Below, piece by piece: positions 1 to 10,464 of a stretch of DNA of 38,869 nt. The stretch is from Micromonosporaceae bacterium. Lineage in GTDB: Bacteria; Actinomycetota; Actinomycetes; Mycobacteriales; Micromonosporaceae. The notes under the pieces are model-generated. The model did not search any database. It had not been told where the DNA came from and worked only from the letters and a program-made list of their open reading frames with translations. The stretch covers positions 1-38,869 of the forward strand of contig WHTQ01000038.1 of the NCBI GenBank assembly GCA_009377645.1, in the 5' to 3' direction. Within the stretch, counting starts at the first letter, position 1, and each line of letters begins with the position of its first letter. The position numbers and the translations under genes were made by a program.

Positions 1-274
1 GCCGCTGCGGGCGCGGCCGCGCCGGGACTCGGCCGGTCTGGACGCCGCGCAGCGGGCAGCCGAGGCATCCGCGGCGCTGCGCCCGCGTCCGCTGCGGGTG
101 GCCGGGCTGCGGCACCGGCTGGCCCGGACCGGCGAGCCGGTGATCCTGCTCGACGACGTGGTCACCACCGGCGCCACGCTGGCGGCCGCGGCGGACCGGC
201 TGGCCGGAGCCGGGGTGCCGGTCGCCGGTGCCGCGGTGCTCGCGGCCACCCGGCGCACCCACCCACCGCGATAG
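1..274 (+). CDS. comF: ComF family phosphoribosyltransferase-like protein, 3' part (5' end outside window)
   Basis: The frame starting at base 2 is open from the window edge to TAG at 272-274. It carries RDSAGLDAAQRA, typical of ComF proteins, and then the PRPP-binding loop LLDDVVTTGATLA, with two acidic residues followed by TTGAT. In naturally competent bacteria ComF acts in DNA uptake; in actinobacteria the gene is conserved next to hpf and secA and its role is not established. Here the expected comF-hpf-secA order is interrupted by a two-gene minus-strand cassette. The gene ends 9 bp from the repaired stop of the convergent nucleotidyltransferase gene. The N-terminal zinc-finger region is outside the window. 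Confidence 0.85.
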   Translation, partial: PLRARPRRDSAGLDAAQRAAEASAALRPRPLRVAGLRHRLARTGEPVILLDDVVTTGATLAAAADRLAGAGVPVAGAAVLAATRRTHPPR

Positions 275-282
275 CGTCCCGG

Positions 283-943
283 CTACCGGTCCCAGTCCGC
301 GAACCGTCGCCGCAGCTCGACGACGGGCCGCAACGTCAAGCCGGTACGGGGCGAACGCGGCGTCCGGGATCGAGTCCAGACGTCGCATCGCTGCGGCGAA
401 GTCATCCTCGGTCAGGGCCGGGTCGTGCTCATGCGCCATGTCGAGCAGTCGGGAACGGTGGTAGAGGCGGCCCAGCGCGGCCGCGACGTCGACGTAATCA
501 CGCACTTCGAACCGGGTGGCGAGCGCGCAGACTTTTGAGCCGAGCAGGTCGTCCAGATGCAGCACCGGCCCGAGGGCCATCACGACCAGTGCCCGGTGCC
601 GTGCCAGCTGCGCGAGAGAGACGGAGACGCTGTCCGATCCGTCGGAGACGTCCATCTCCTCGAAGGCGTCGTCCATGCCGTAAATGACTTCCGTGAGCCC
701 ACTCGGGTCGGGTGGCGCGCTGACCTGTAGGCCCGCCGCGGTGAGCGCCGACCGGACAAGACCGGTCGCCGTGCGGACACCGCCGTCAATGTCGGTGAAG
801 AGGTCGACGTCCTCGGTCGGCCGGTAAACCAGACCGTGCGCGAGCAGCGCCTGGCCCCCGCCGAGGGCGAAACCGTGCCGCTCGGCCACGGACAGGGCGA
901 TCCGTGTCACCCGGACCTGGAACGGGTCGGGGAGAACCGTCAT
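283..943 (-). pseudogene. AbiEii/AbiGii-type nucleotidyltransferase, frameshifted near its 3' end
   Basis: ATG at 943 overlaps the stop of the upstream gene (ATGA, 940-943). The protein begins MTVLPDPFQVRV and contains GGGQALLAHG and RPTEDVDLFTD, the glycine motif and Asp-x-Asp metal motif of the AbiEii/DUF1814 nucleotidyltransferase fold used by type IV-like toxins. The reading frame is convincing down to DAAFAPYR (about base 343). It then runs without a stop antisense through comF and off the window. In the next frame the same DNA reads GLTLRPVVELRRRFADWDR and stops at TAG 285-283, just before comF ends. One extra C in the run around 342-344 would explain this. It may be a sequencing error or a real inactivating mutation of the last ~20 residues. 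Confidence 0.72.
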
Positions 944-1344
944 GTCATCTCTTGCCGGGCCAGCCAGTCATCATAATGCGGCTGAGACTGCTCGGGCGCG
1001 GCCAGCCGGGCTCGGCGGAGGCTCGGATGGCGCTTCTCCCAGTCCCGGCGCACCCCGTGTGGGAGGTAGAGCTCGGCCCACAGCCGGTGCAGCGTCGGCG
1101 CGTCCAGCCAAGCTCGCAACTCCCGCGGCAGGATCGCTTCCCGTAGGACGATCTCGTACATCCACCGCAGCGTGAACGGCTCGTCCAGGTTGAACTGGCG
1201 GTCGGTCTGCCAGAACATCCGGTGCGGCAGCTCGACGATCCCGCTGGTCGGGCCGTGGAAGTCGGTCATCGTGCGCGCCACCAGCGCCCGCCGACCGGGG
1301 CGAGCCAGCTCCGACAGGGCCGGCGTTCGCCGTACCGCACTCAT
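940..1344 (-). CDS. Conserved small protein paired with AbiEii-type nucleotidyltransferase (possible antitoxin partner)
   Basis: The 134-residue protein contains a conserved-looking core around MFWQTDRQFNLDEP, LRWMYEIVLREA and LYLPHGVRRDWEKRHP. I do not recognise a DNA-binding domain or an enzyme motif. The start chosen is ATG 1344, because a TACGAT -10 box ends 7 nt upstream, giving a leaderless mRNA; ATG 1353 lies inside that box. The stop codon overlaps the start of the nucleotidyltransferase gene by 4 bp, so translation is coupled. The layout (small first gene coupled to an AbiEii-like second gene) matches toxin-antitoxin modules, but this protein does not look like the winged-helix AbiEi antitoxin. 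Its role as antitoxin is inference. Confidence 0.65.
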   Translation of the reverse strand: MSAVRRTPALSELARPGRRALVARTMTDFHGPTSGIVELPHRMFWQTDRQFNLDEPFTLRWMYEIVLREAILPRELRAWLDAPTLHRLWAELYLPHGVRRDWEKRHPSLRRARLAAPEQSQPHYDDWLARQEMT

Positions 1345-1351
1345 GCCAGCC

Positions 1352-1357
1352 ATCGTA
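1352..1357 (-). promoter_or_regulatory. -10 box of leaderless promoter for the AbiEii cassette
   Basis: Minus-strand TACGAT, 7 nt before ATG 1344. No good -35 hexamer is visible. Confidence 0.5.
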
Positions 1358-1370
1358 CACCAGTTTGTAT
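1355..1370 (-). promoter_or_regulatory. Dyad overlapping the AbiEii-cassette promoter (possible operator)
   Basis: TACA and TGTA half-sites are separated by 6 nt (1356-1369) and overlap the -10 box by two bases. The position suits an autorepressor site, but the arms are only 4 bp. Confidence 0.3.
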
Positions 1371-1520
1371 CGGCGCCCCCGTCCCTCCGGCGGGTGACCA
1401 TCCTGGTGAGGTGGTTGGGGGCTCTCTAGGGTGGTAAGAGGTGACGCGACGTCCTGGCAGGGGTTAGCGTCATCTTCTAGCCGTAACCTGATCGTTAGGT
1501 GATCATGGGGGAGGTCAGGC

Positions 1521-2153
1521 GTGGATATCGTCGTCAAGGGCCGCAATGTCGAGGTGCCGGACCACTACCGGGAGCACGTGGCGGAGAAGCTGGACAAGGC
1601 CGTCCGGCTCGACCGGAAGATCATCAGAGTGGAGGTCGAGCTGCTGCACGAGCGCAACCCACGGCAGCAGGACCATCGCCAGCGAGTGGAGATCACCTGC
1701 CGGTCGCGGGGGCCGGTGGTACGGGCCGAGGCGGGCGCTCGGGATTTCTACACCGCGCTGGACGAGGCGATCACCAAGCTGAACACCCGATTGCGCCGGG
1801 CCGCCGACCGGCGCCGGGTGCACCGCCGCCGGCGGGCGCCGATCTCGGTCGCGGCGGCGACCGCGAACCTGCCGACCGACCTGCCGGTGGAGCCGGCGCC
1901 GCAGCCAGCGGTGGCCGAGCAGCTGGCGTCGGTGCCCGAGCAGCCATGGCACGACGACCAGCCGTGGCACATCGTGCGGGAGAAGGCGCACTCCGGCGAC
2001 CCGATCACGGTCGAGGACGCGCTGTTCCAGATGGAGCTGCTCGGACACGACTTCTACCTGTTCCAGGACAAAGAGTCGGGCCGGGCGAGCGTGGTCTACC
2101 GCCGCCACGCGTACGACTACGGGGTGATCGGTCTCGCCGAGCGGGCCGAGTAG
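1521..2153 (+). CDS. hpf: Ribosome hibernation-promoting factor, long form
   Basis: GTG 1521 is preceded by GGGGGAGG at 1507-1514. The 210-residue protein starts MDIVVKGRNVEVPDHYREHV, the beta-alpha-beta-beta-beta-alpha fold (about residues 1-100) that binds in the decoding groove of the 30S subunit. A basic, Pro/Ala-rich linker (about 100-145) leads to a C-terminal domain (about 150-210, DPITVEDALFQMELLGHDFY and YRRHAYDYGVIGL) that dimerises long HPF to form 100S ribosomes. Both domains and the length fit the long-HPF family of Gram-positives. It lies upstream of secA as in other actinobacteria. It is expected to store inactive ribosomes in stationary phase or stress. Confidence 0.95.
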   Translation: MDIVVKGRNVEVPDHYREHVAEKLDKAVRLDRKIIRVEVELLHERNPRQQDHRQRVEITCRSRGPVVRAEAGARDFYTALDEAITKLNTRLRRAADRRRVHRRRRAPISVAAATANLPTDLPVEPAPQPAVAEQLASVPEQPWHDDQPWHIVREKAHSGDPITVEDALFQMELLGHDFYLFQDKESGRASVVYRRHAYDYGVIGLAERAE

Positions 2154-2203
2154 CCGGGGCGCTGGTCTGCCACACCGGGGTGCGGATCGCCGGTTTCTCC
2201 GCC

Positions 2204-2209
2204 TACGAT
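2204..2209 (+). promoter_or_regulatory. Putative -10 box upstream of secA
   Basis: TACGAT lies in the 91-bp hpf-secA gap, 36 bp before GTG 2245, and would give a short leader carrying the secA ribosome-binding site. No clear -35 is seen. Confidence 0.4.
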
Positions 2210-2244
2210 GGTGCTCAGACTGTCTAGGGGAGTGCTGAGAACCC

Positions 2245-5229
<2,985 letters not shown>

Positions 5230-5253
5230 CCCGCCGCCTCACTGGTCGACCGG

Positions 5254-5871
5254 TCAGAGCATCCGGGCCGCGGTGCACAGCCACCGGCCGAGTCGCCGTT
5301 CCAGCCGGAACGCGAGTCCCCACGCCTGGCCGACCCGGTCTCTGCCCACCCGGCCCCCGGCCCCCGCACCGGGATCGCCCCGGATCCCGACCACCAGCGC
5401 GATCTCGGCGACACCTGGCCGCGGCTCGCAGGTGCGCATCACGCGCAGCTTCACCAGACCGTCCCGCCGCGCCATCGGCCGGAGGCGGTCGACCGCGTGG
5501 GCCATGGCGTCGAGGACCGTCGCGGCCGCCAGCGGATCGGAAAGCGCCCGGAAGTGCGCGACCGGCCGGTAGCCGTTGAGAATTTCTAGGCAGGTGTTCA
5601 CGAACCGGGCCGCGGCAGCGGTGGTCTGGGTCGACGCGACGGTGCCGGGCCGGTCGGTCGCGTCGACCCGGCCCGCGCGGAGCGGCCGGTCAGGTCCGGA
5701 CGCTCCGACGGCGGTCGTGGTGGGGCCGGTCAGCGGCGGCAGCTCCAGCAGCGGCTGCACGGTGCCGGGGAGCCACCAGTCCGGTGGGCGCTCGTCGTCG
5801 TAGGGCGGGTCATAGGCCGGTACCGGCAGGATCCGGATCGGCTGGCGCGCTGCCTGCCCGCTGGTGGGCAT
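5254..5871 (-). CDS. Rv3235 family (DUF6459-like) protein
   Basis: A 205-residue Pro/Ala-rich protein. The N-terminal ~85 residues look disordered (PAYDPPYDDERPPDWWLPG). The C-terminal half has the conserved part, ARFVNTCLEILNGYRPVAHF, then LSDPLAAATVLDAMAH and a beta-rich end. This arrangement and its position beside secA fit the actinobacterial Rv3235/DUF6459 family, which has no established function. ATG 5871 follows AAGGAG with 7 nt spacing. It is transcribed toward secA and lies downstream of the helix-turn-helix gene on the same strand; an inverted repeat sits between them and may separate the two transcripts. Confidence 0.75.
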   Translation of the reverse strand: MPTSGQAARQPIRILPVPAYDPPYDDERPPDWWLPGTVQPLLELPPLTGPTTTAVGASGPDRPLRAGRVDATDRPGTVASTQTTAAAARFVNTCLEILNGYRPVAHFRALSDPLAAATVLDAMAHAVDRLRPMARRDGLVKLRVMRTCEPRPGVAEIALVVGIRGDPGAGAGGRVGRDRVGQAWGLAFRLERRLGRWLCTAARML

Positions 5872-5948
5872 CCTGACTCTCCTTCAAATGATCTTGCGTT
5901 TGCCTTCGTTTGCTTCCGCTAAAGGGTATCGTCACGCGTCAACCGGTT

Positions 5949-6013
5949 GCGTTGATCATGGACTGCGGCCACGACACGCCGGCGACACGCCCAAGAAGGT
6001 CCATGATCAACGC
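5949..6013. repeat. Intergenic inverted repeat, copy 1
   Basis: Perfect 15-bp arms, GCGTTGATCATGGAC at 5949-5963 and its complement at 5999-6013, flank a 35-nt loop containing CGCCGGCGACACGCCC. The right half recurs at 14.65 and 32.53 kb. The element begins 10 bp after the stop of the minus-strand helix-turn-helix gene, so its RNA could act as a 3' stabiliser or terminator. Confidence 0.8.
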
Positions 6014-6022
6014 GGGGGCCGG

Positions 6023-6238
6023 TCAGTCGATCAGCGGGTTCTCCTGCACCCAGGCCGCGGTCTCCGCGTACTTGGCCTGGATGTACTCCTCGAGCCGGCT
6101 CCGCTCCACCCGCCACTGGCCGCGCCCGCCGATCTTGATGGCAGGCAGCTCGCCGGAGCGCACCAGGTGGTAGACCTGCGAGTCCGAGACGTTCAGCTCG
6201 GTGGCGACTTCCGAGAGGAGCAGGAACCGGGAGGCCAT
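6023..6238 (-). CDS. Small helix-turn-helix (excisionase/MerR-like) DNA-binding protein
   Basis: This 71-residue protein has the sequence pattern of excisionase-type winged helix-turn-helix proteins: LLLSEVATELNVSDSQVYHL followed by VRSGELPAIKIGGRGQWRVE, helices then wing, and a C-terminal helix EEYIQAKYAETAAWVQ. It is essentially a lone DNA-binding domain. No integrase or phage gene is nearby, and the position next to the Rv3235-family gene and secA suggests a housekeeping regulator rather than a phage excisionase. It is divergent from the DUF6912-like gene with an 81-bp shared promoter region. The start has no clear Shine-Dalgarno. Targets cannot be deduced. Confidence 0.85.
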   Translation of the reverse strand: MASRFLLLSEVATELNVSDSQVYHLVRSGELPAIKIGGRGQWRVERSRLEEYIQAKYAETAAWVQENPLID

Positions 6239-6319
6239 CCAGCCAGTTTGCCACCGGTTGCGTGCGGCAGCCTCGTCAGGTGCCCGGCGGCGGGCACCGG
6301 ATGTGGTCTACTGGGAGCC

Positions 6320-6628
6320 GTGGGTCGGACCGTCCGGGTGTACCTGCCGGCGACGTTCACCGCCCTGGGCCAGCTCCGGGACCGGGGCGAGCTGGCGGTC
6401 GAGCGAGGGTACGCGGTCACACCGGCGTTGCGGGAGCAGCTCGGGGAGGACGACGAGGAGCAGCTCTCGTACGCGGCCCTTCAGCTGGCCGCCGAGGCGT
6501 CGCTACGGCTGCTGGTCACCGACCGGGGTGCCCCACGGCGGCGGGTGGTGATCGCCGCCGACGTACCAGCCGTTCCGGATCTGGCGGGCGAGATGGTCGA
6601 GGGCGGGCTGGATCAGCTGCTGGGCTGA
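6320..6628 (+). CDS. DUF6912-like small protein
   Basis: A protein of about 102 residues from GTG 6320 (an alternative GTG at 6338 gives VYLPATF). It reads VRVYLPATFTALGQL, then YAVTPALREQL, QLSYAALQLAAEASLRLL and RRRVVIAADVP, a pattern I associate with the actinobacterial DUF6912 family. No catalytic motif is recognised and no function is known. GGGAG lies 3-4 nt before GTG 6320, while a TCTACT sequence 7 nt upstream could be a weak leaderless -10. Its last 16 bp overlap the end of the convergent membrane-protein gene. Confidence 0.75.
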   Translation: MGRTVRVYLPATFTALGQLRDRGELAVERGYAVTPALREQLGEDDEEQLSYAALQLAAEASLRLLVTDRGAPRRRVVIAADVPAVPDLAGEMVEGGLDQLLG

Positions 6629-7710
6629 GCCGGCTCGGACGCGGGCCGGGTGGGCTCCGCTATCTGCTGGTCCGGCTGCTCTGGCTGCTCTGGCTGCTGG
6701 TCCGGCTGGTCGGCGGGGAGGTCAGCCGGGGGGTCGCCGGCAGCTGGGTCGGGGTCGGCTGGTGCGGCGTCGGCCAGGGACGGGTCGGCCGGGGACGGGT
6801 CGGTGGGGCGCAGGGTGCGGCCGAGCAGGAAGATCGCCACCAGCGCCCCCACGAAGACCACGATCAGCGCCCGGTTCAGCCGCGCTCCGTTGAAGTAGTC
6901 CAGCACATCGGCGTCGTCCGCGCTCACCGCGCTGAGCGCCTGGAACAGCTGGGCACCGCCGAGCCGGGTGACCGCCTCGGCCAGCAGCACCAGCACACCG
7001 GGCATCGCCCCGGCGACCAGGTAGGCCGGCCAGCGCAGCCCGGGAGGGCCGCACCGCCGCAGGTACGCGTACCCGAGGACGCCGGCCACGGCACCGGCCA
7101 GCAGCGACGCGGTCAGCACCACCCAACCGGTCGCGGTGACCACCGACTGGGCACTGTCACCGGCGCCGAACAGGTTCCGCAGCCGGCCCTCGAACGCCCG
7201 CTCCGCCAGCCCGACCACGAACACTCCCAGGGCGCCGGTCGCCCCGGCCGCCACCACCGCCCGGCGGCGCACCCCGGACAGCAGGCCGCCCAGCGCGAAT
7301 GCGCTGGCGATCGCGCCGCTGAGCACGAGGATCGACGGCAGCTCGTGGTACTGCAGCAGGATCGGGGTAGCCACCACCACGCCGATCACCACCCCGGCGA
7401 GCCCGCCAGCCGCGTACCGCAGCGCGGGTCTGGTCGCGGCGCCCGGGGCCAGCCGGGCCAGCAGGTTGCCGGAGGCCAGGCCGACCCCGATCCCGGCGAT
7501 CAGGCTGGCCGAGATCACCTGGGGCAGCTCCAGCGCGGCCCGGGTGACCGTGAGCGGGTTGCCGTCCGGCGAACCGCCGACCGCCTGCCGGGCCGACGAG
7601 AGCATCGCCAGCAGCCAGGCCAGCGCGAGCACCGCGAGCGTACCGGCGCCTGCGGTGGCGATGGTCCGCGGCGCTGCGGACCTGGACAGGGTGGGAGTCT
7701 GCTCTTCCAT
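6613..7710 (-). CDS. Multi-pass membrane protein of unknown function
   Basis: A 365-residue protein with about seven hydrophobic segments (for example TLAVLALAWLLAMLSSA, LAGVVIGVVVATPILLQY and ALIVVFVGALVAIFLLG). A ~70-residue Pro/Asp/Gln tail at the C-terminus has short repeats such as QPEQPEQPDQQ. I do not recognise the family. The tail is low-complexity and probably cytoplasmic or extended. GAGGGG precedes ATG 7710. It stands alone, convergent with the DUF6912-like gene and divergent from pruA, and its neighbours give no hint of function. Confidence 0.75.
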   Translation of the reverse strand: MEEQTPTLSRSAAPRTIATAGAGTLAVLALAWLLAMLSSARQAVGGSPDGNPLTVTRAALELPQVISASLIAGIGVGLASGNLLARLAPGAATRPALRYAAGGLAGVVIGVVVATPILLQYHELPSILVLSGAIASAFALGGLLSGVRRRAVVAAGATGALGVFVVGLAERAFEGRLRNLFGAGDSAQSVVTATGWVVLTASLLAGAVAGVLGYAYLRRCGPPGLRWPAYLVAGAMPGVLVLLAEAVTRLGGAQLFQALSAVSADDADVLDYFNGARLNRALIVVFVGALVAIFLLGRTLRPTDPSPADPSLADAAPADPDPAAGDPPADLPADQPDQQPEQPEQPDQQIAEPTRPASEPAQPSS

Positions 7711-7897
7711 GGTGATCCCCTCGAGGTCCGCCGGGCGGGGCGCCGGCCCTCAGGCTACGCCGCCGGTTGCTCGACGGATTGGTGGGTGGGTGGTGGCGCG
7801 TGGGAGGATGAGAGACGGCTTCGGCCCGCGCGCGTGGCCGAGCTGACCGGGGTTCCGCCCCGACCTCGCCAGCGCTGCCGAGACCGAGGAGGGTCCG

Positions 7898-9526
7898 ATG
7901 GACGCCATCTACGCTGTGCCGCAGCCGCACAACGAGCCGGTGCGCAGCTATCCGCCCGGCAGCGAGGAGCGCGACCGGCTGCAGCGCCGGCTCGCCGAGC
8001 TGGCGGCCAGCCCGCTGGACCTGACCATGACCATCGACGGGCAGCAGCGGATGGGGGATGGCGAGCCGATCGACGTGGTCCAGCCGCACCAGCATCGGCA
8101 CGTGCTCGGAGTCATGCACAACGCATCCAACGCGGACGCTGTGGCGGCGGTGACGGCCGCCACGCAAGCCGGCCCGATCTGGCGGGAAATGTCGTACGAG
8201 GACCGGGCGGCGATCTTCCTCCGGGCCGCCGATCTGCTGGCCGGCCCATGGCGGGACACGATCAACGCCGCCACCATGCTCGGCCAGTCGAAGTCCGTGA
8301 TCCAGGCCGAGATCGACGCGGCTTGCGAGCTGATCGACTTCCTCCGGTTCAACGTCCACTTCGGGCGCAAGCTGCTCGCCGAGCAGCCGATCTCTTCGCC
8401 CGGGGTCTGGAACCGGGTGGACCACCGGCCACTGGAGGGCTTCGTCTACGCGATCACGCCGTTCAACTTCACCGCGATCGCCGGCAACCTGCCCACCGCC
8501 CCGGCGCTGATGGGCGCACCGGTGGTGTGGAAGCCGTCCCCCACCCAGCAGTTCGCCGCCCACTTCACGATGCAGCTGCTGCAGGCGGCCGGCCTGCCAC
8601 CGGGCGTGATCAACATGGTCACCGGCGACGGCCTGGCGGTCTCCGACGTGGCGCTGACCGATCCGGACCTAGCCGGCATCCACTTCACCGGGTCGGTGGC
8701 GACCTTCCAGCACCTGTGGCGCACGGTCGGGGAGAACATCACCCGCTACCGCAACTATCCGCGGGTGGTCGGGGAGACCGGCGGCAAGGACTTCGTGATC
8801 GCCCACCCGAGCGCCGAGCCGGACCCGCTGCTGACCGCCCTGGTACGGGGAGCCTTCGAGTACCAGGGGCAGAAGTGCTCGGCCGCCTCCCGCGCGTACC
8901 TGCCGCGTTCGCTCTGGGACGGTGGGCTGCGGGACCGGCTGGCCGCCACCGCCGAGTCGCTGACCTACGGCGATGTCGCCGACTTCCGGAACTTCGGCGG
9001 TGCGGTGATCGACGCCCGGGCGTTCGCCCGGCACGCCGCCGCCCTCGACATGATCGCCGGATCCGGCGCCTGCACTGTCCTGGCCGGCGGCACCTGCGAC
9101 GACTCGGAGGGCTGGTTCGTGCGCCCCACCGTGGTGGAGTGCACCGACCCGGAGCACAAGGTCTTCACCACCGAGTACTTCGGCCCGATCCTGTCGGTGT
9201 ACGTCTATCCGGATGACCAGTTCGAGTCGGTGGTCCGGCAGGCCGAGAGCGTCGCCCCGTACGCGCTGACCGGGGCGGTCTTCGCCACCGACAAGCGGGC
9301 CGCGGCCTGGGCCGGCGACGTGCTGCGCTACGCCGCCGGCAACTTCTACCTCAACGACAAGCCGACCGGCTCGATCGTCGGCCAGCAGCCGTTCGGCGGC
9401 GCCCGGGCCAGCGGCACCAACGACAAGGCCGGGTCGTGGCAGAACCTGGTCCGGTGGATCTCCCCCCGGACGATCAAGGAGACCTTCGTCCCGCCGACCG
9501 ACCACACCTACCCGCACATGGGCTGA
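7898..9526 (+). CDS. pruA: 1-pyrroline-5-carboxylate (L-glutamate gamma-semialdehyde) dehydrogenase
   Basis: A 542-residue NAD-dependent aldehyde dehydrogenase that oxidises glutamate semialdehyde to glutamate, the second step of proline catabolism. The catalytic cysteine is C327 in YQGQKCSAASR and the general base E293 in VVGETGGKDF. ITPFNFTAI and MVTGDGLAVSD are NAD-binding segments, and GSIVGQQPFGGARASGTNDK is the C-terminal signature of the P5CDH group. Full length for a stand-alone enzyme, without the proline dehydrogenase domain of PutA. GAGGAGGG stands 4 nt before ATG 7898. The proline dehydrogenase gene is not in the window. Confidence 0.95.
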   Translation: MDAIYAVPQPHNEPVRSYPPGSEERDRLQRRLAELAASPLDLTMTIDGQQRMGDGEPIDVVQPHQHRHVLGVMHNASNADAVAAVTAATQAGPIWREMSYEDRAAIFLRAADLLAGPWRDTINAATMLGQSKSVIQAEIDAACELIDFLRFNVHFGRKLLAEQPISSPGVWNRVDHRPLEGFVYAITPFNFTAIAGNLPTAPALMGAPVVWKPSPTQQFAAHFTMQLLQAAGLPPGVINMVTGDGLAVSDVALTDPDLAGIHFTGSVATFQHLWRTVGENITRYRNYPRVVGETGGKDFVIAHPSAEPDPLLTALVRGAFEYQGQKCSAASRAYLPRSLWDGGLRDRLAATAESLTYGDVADFRNFGGAVIDARAFARHAAALDMIAGSGACTVLAGGTCDDSEGWFVRPTVVECTDPEHKVFTTEYFGPILSVYVYPDDQFESVVRQAESVAPYALTGAVFATDKRAAAWAGDVLRYAAGNFYLNDKPTGSIVGQQPFGGARASGTNDKAGSWQNLVRWISPRTIKETFVPPTDHTYPHMG

Positions 9527-9552
9527 GGCGGCGCTGAGGAGGGTACCCCTGC

Positions 9553-10464
9553 TCAGAGCCCCCGCCCGCGGCGGTGCAGGGCGGCGAGTACGGTCTCGAT
9601 CCGCAGCGCCCCGAGCACTGCCGCAACCGCGATCGGGGTCCGCAGCTCCCGCCAGTTGTGGCGGACCGCCCGGGCCGCCCAGTGCCAGGCCGCCCGGCGG
9701 TCGCCGCTCGCCGCCGACCAGCAGGCGAGCTGGCCGTAGACCCGGGCGGCACCGGGCCGGCAGGCAGCCAGCTCCGGATGCCGGTCCAACATCCACCGCA
9801 GCGAGGCGATCTTCGTCGCGTACTCGTAGGTGTAGAACGAGCTGCGTCCCCACAGCACCCGGACCAGCGGCGCGTCGACGTGTGCGACCGGGGTCCGGCG
9901 GGCGGCCCGCAGCAGCAGGTCCCAGTCTTCGTTCTGGCTGCCCGGCGCGTCCTCGGCGACCAGCCCGATCCGGGCCGGGTCGACCAGCGCGGCCCGGCGG
10001 GCGAGGAACGTGGACGCGTGGAGCATCGCCATCCGGGAGCGGGTCAGCTCGGCCAGCCCGATCCGGTCCCGCCCGGCCAGCCGGGGGGTGCCCCGCCCCC
10101 CGTACTCCACCTCGATCGCACAGGTGACCAGCTCCGCCGCCGGAGCCGCCGCCAGGGCGGCCACCTGTTCCCGCAGCTTCCCCGGCGCCCACACGTCGTC
10201 GTCGTCGCAGAACGCCACCAGCTCGGTGTCGAGCGCCAGGATCCCGGTGTTCCGAGCCCCCGCCAACCCCGAGGTCCGCTGGTTCGCCACCACCGACACC
10301 GGCCGCTCCCCACCGGTCGCCAGCGCCCGGTCCGGCTCGCTGCGATCGTGCACCACCACCACCCGTACCGGTCCCGGGTAGTCCTGGGCGCGGGCCGCCG
10401 CCACCGCCCGCCGGACCAGGGTGGGCCGGTCCCGGGTCGCAATCACCACCCCAACCGCGATCAA
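9553..10464 (-). CDS. Family 2 (GT-A) glycosyltransferase
   Basis: About 303 residues, opening with VGVVIATRDRPTLVRRAV, the GT-A nucleotide-sugar fold. GLAGARNTGI and FCDDDDVWAPGK (D87-D90) provide the acidic cluster that binds metal and nucleotide sugar; SQNEDWDLLLRA is the conserved ED region of GT2 enzymes. TTG 10464 overlaps the sulfotransferase stop (TTGA), as seen elsewhere in this locus; GTG 10449 or 10446 are alternatives. It is co-transcribed with the sulfotransferase. Donor and acceptor cannot be read from the sequence; a role in building a surface glycan is inferred. Confidence 0.88.
   Translation of the reverse strand: MIAVGVVIATRDRPTLVRRAVAAARAQDYPGPVRVVVVHDRSEPDRALATGGERPVSVVANQRTSGLAGARNTGILALDTELVAFCDDDDVWAPGKLREQVAALAAAPAAELVTCAIEVEYGGRGTPRLAGRDRIGLAELTRSRMAMLHASTFLARRAALVDPARIGLVAEDAPGSQNEDWDLLLRAARRTPVAHVDAPLVRVLWGRSSFYTYEYATKIASLRWMLDRHPELAACRPGAARVYGQLACWSAASGDRRAAWHWAARAVRHNWRELRTPIAVAAVLGALRIETVLAALHRRGRGL

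Noticed and set aside
6023-6238. The small helix-turn-helix protein as BldC or a phage excisionase
   Set aside because: It resembles the broader excisionase/MerR-like family but not BldC itself in sequence, and no integrase or attachment site is nearby.
6262-9216. A 984-residue plus-strand open frame across the membrane-protein and pruA genes
   Set aside because: It is antisense to one real gene and out of frame with another; composition is Arg/Gly/Pro noise.
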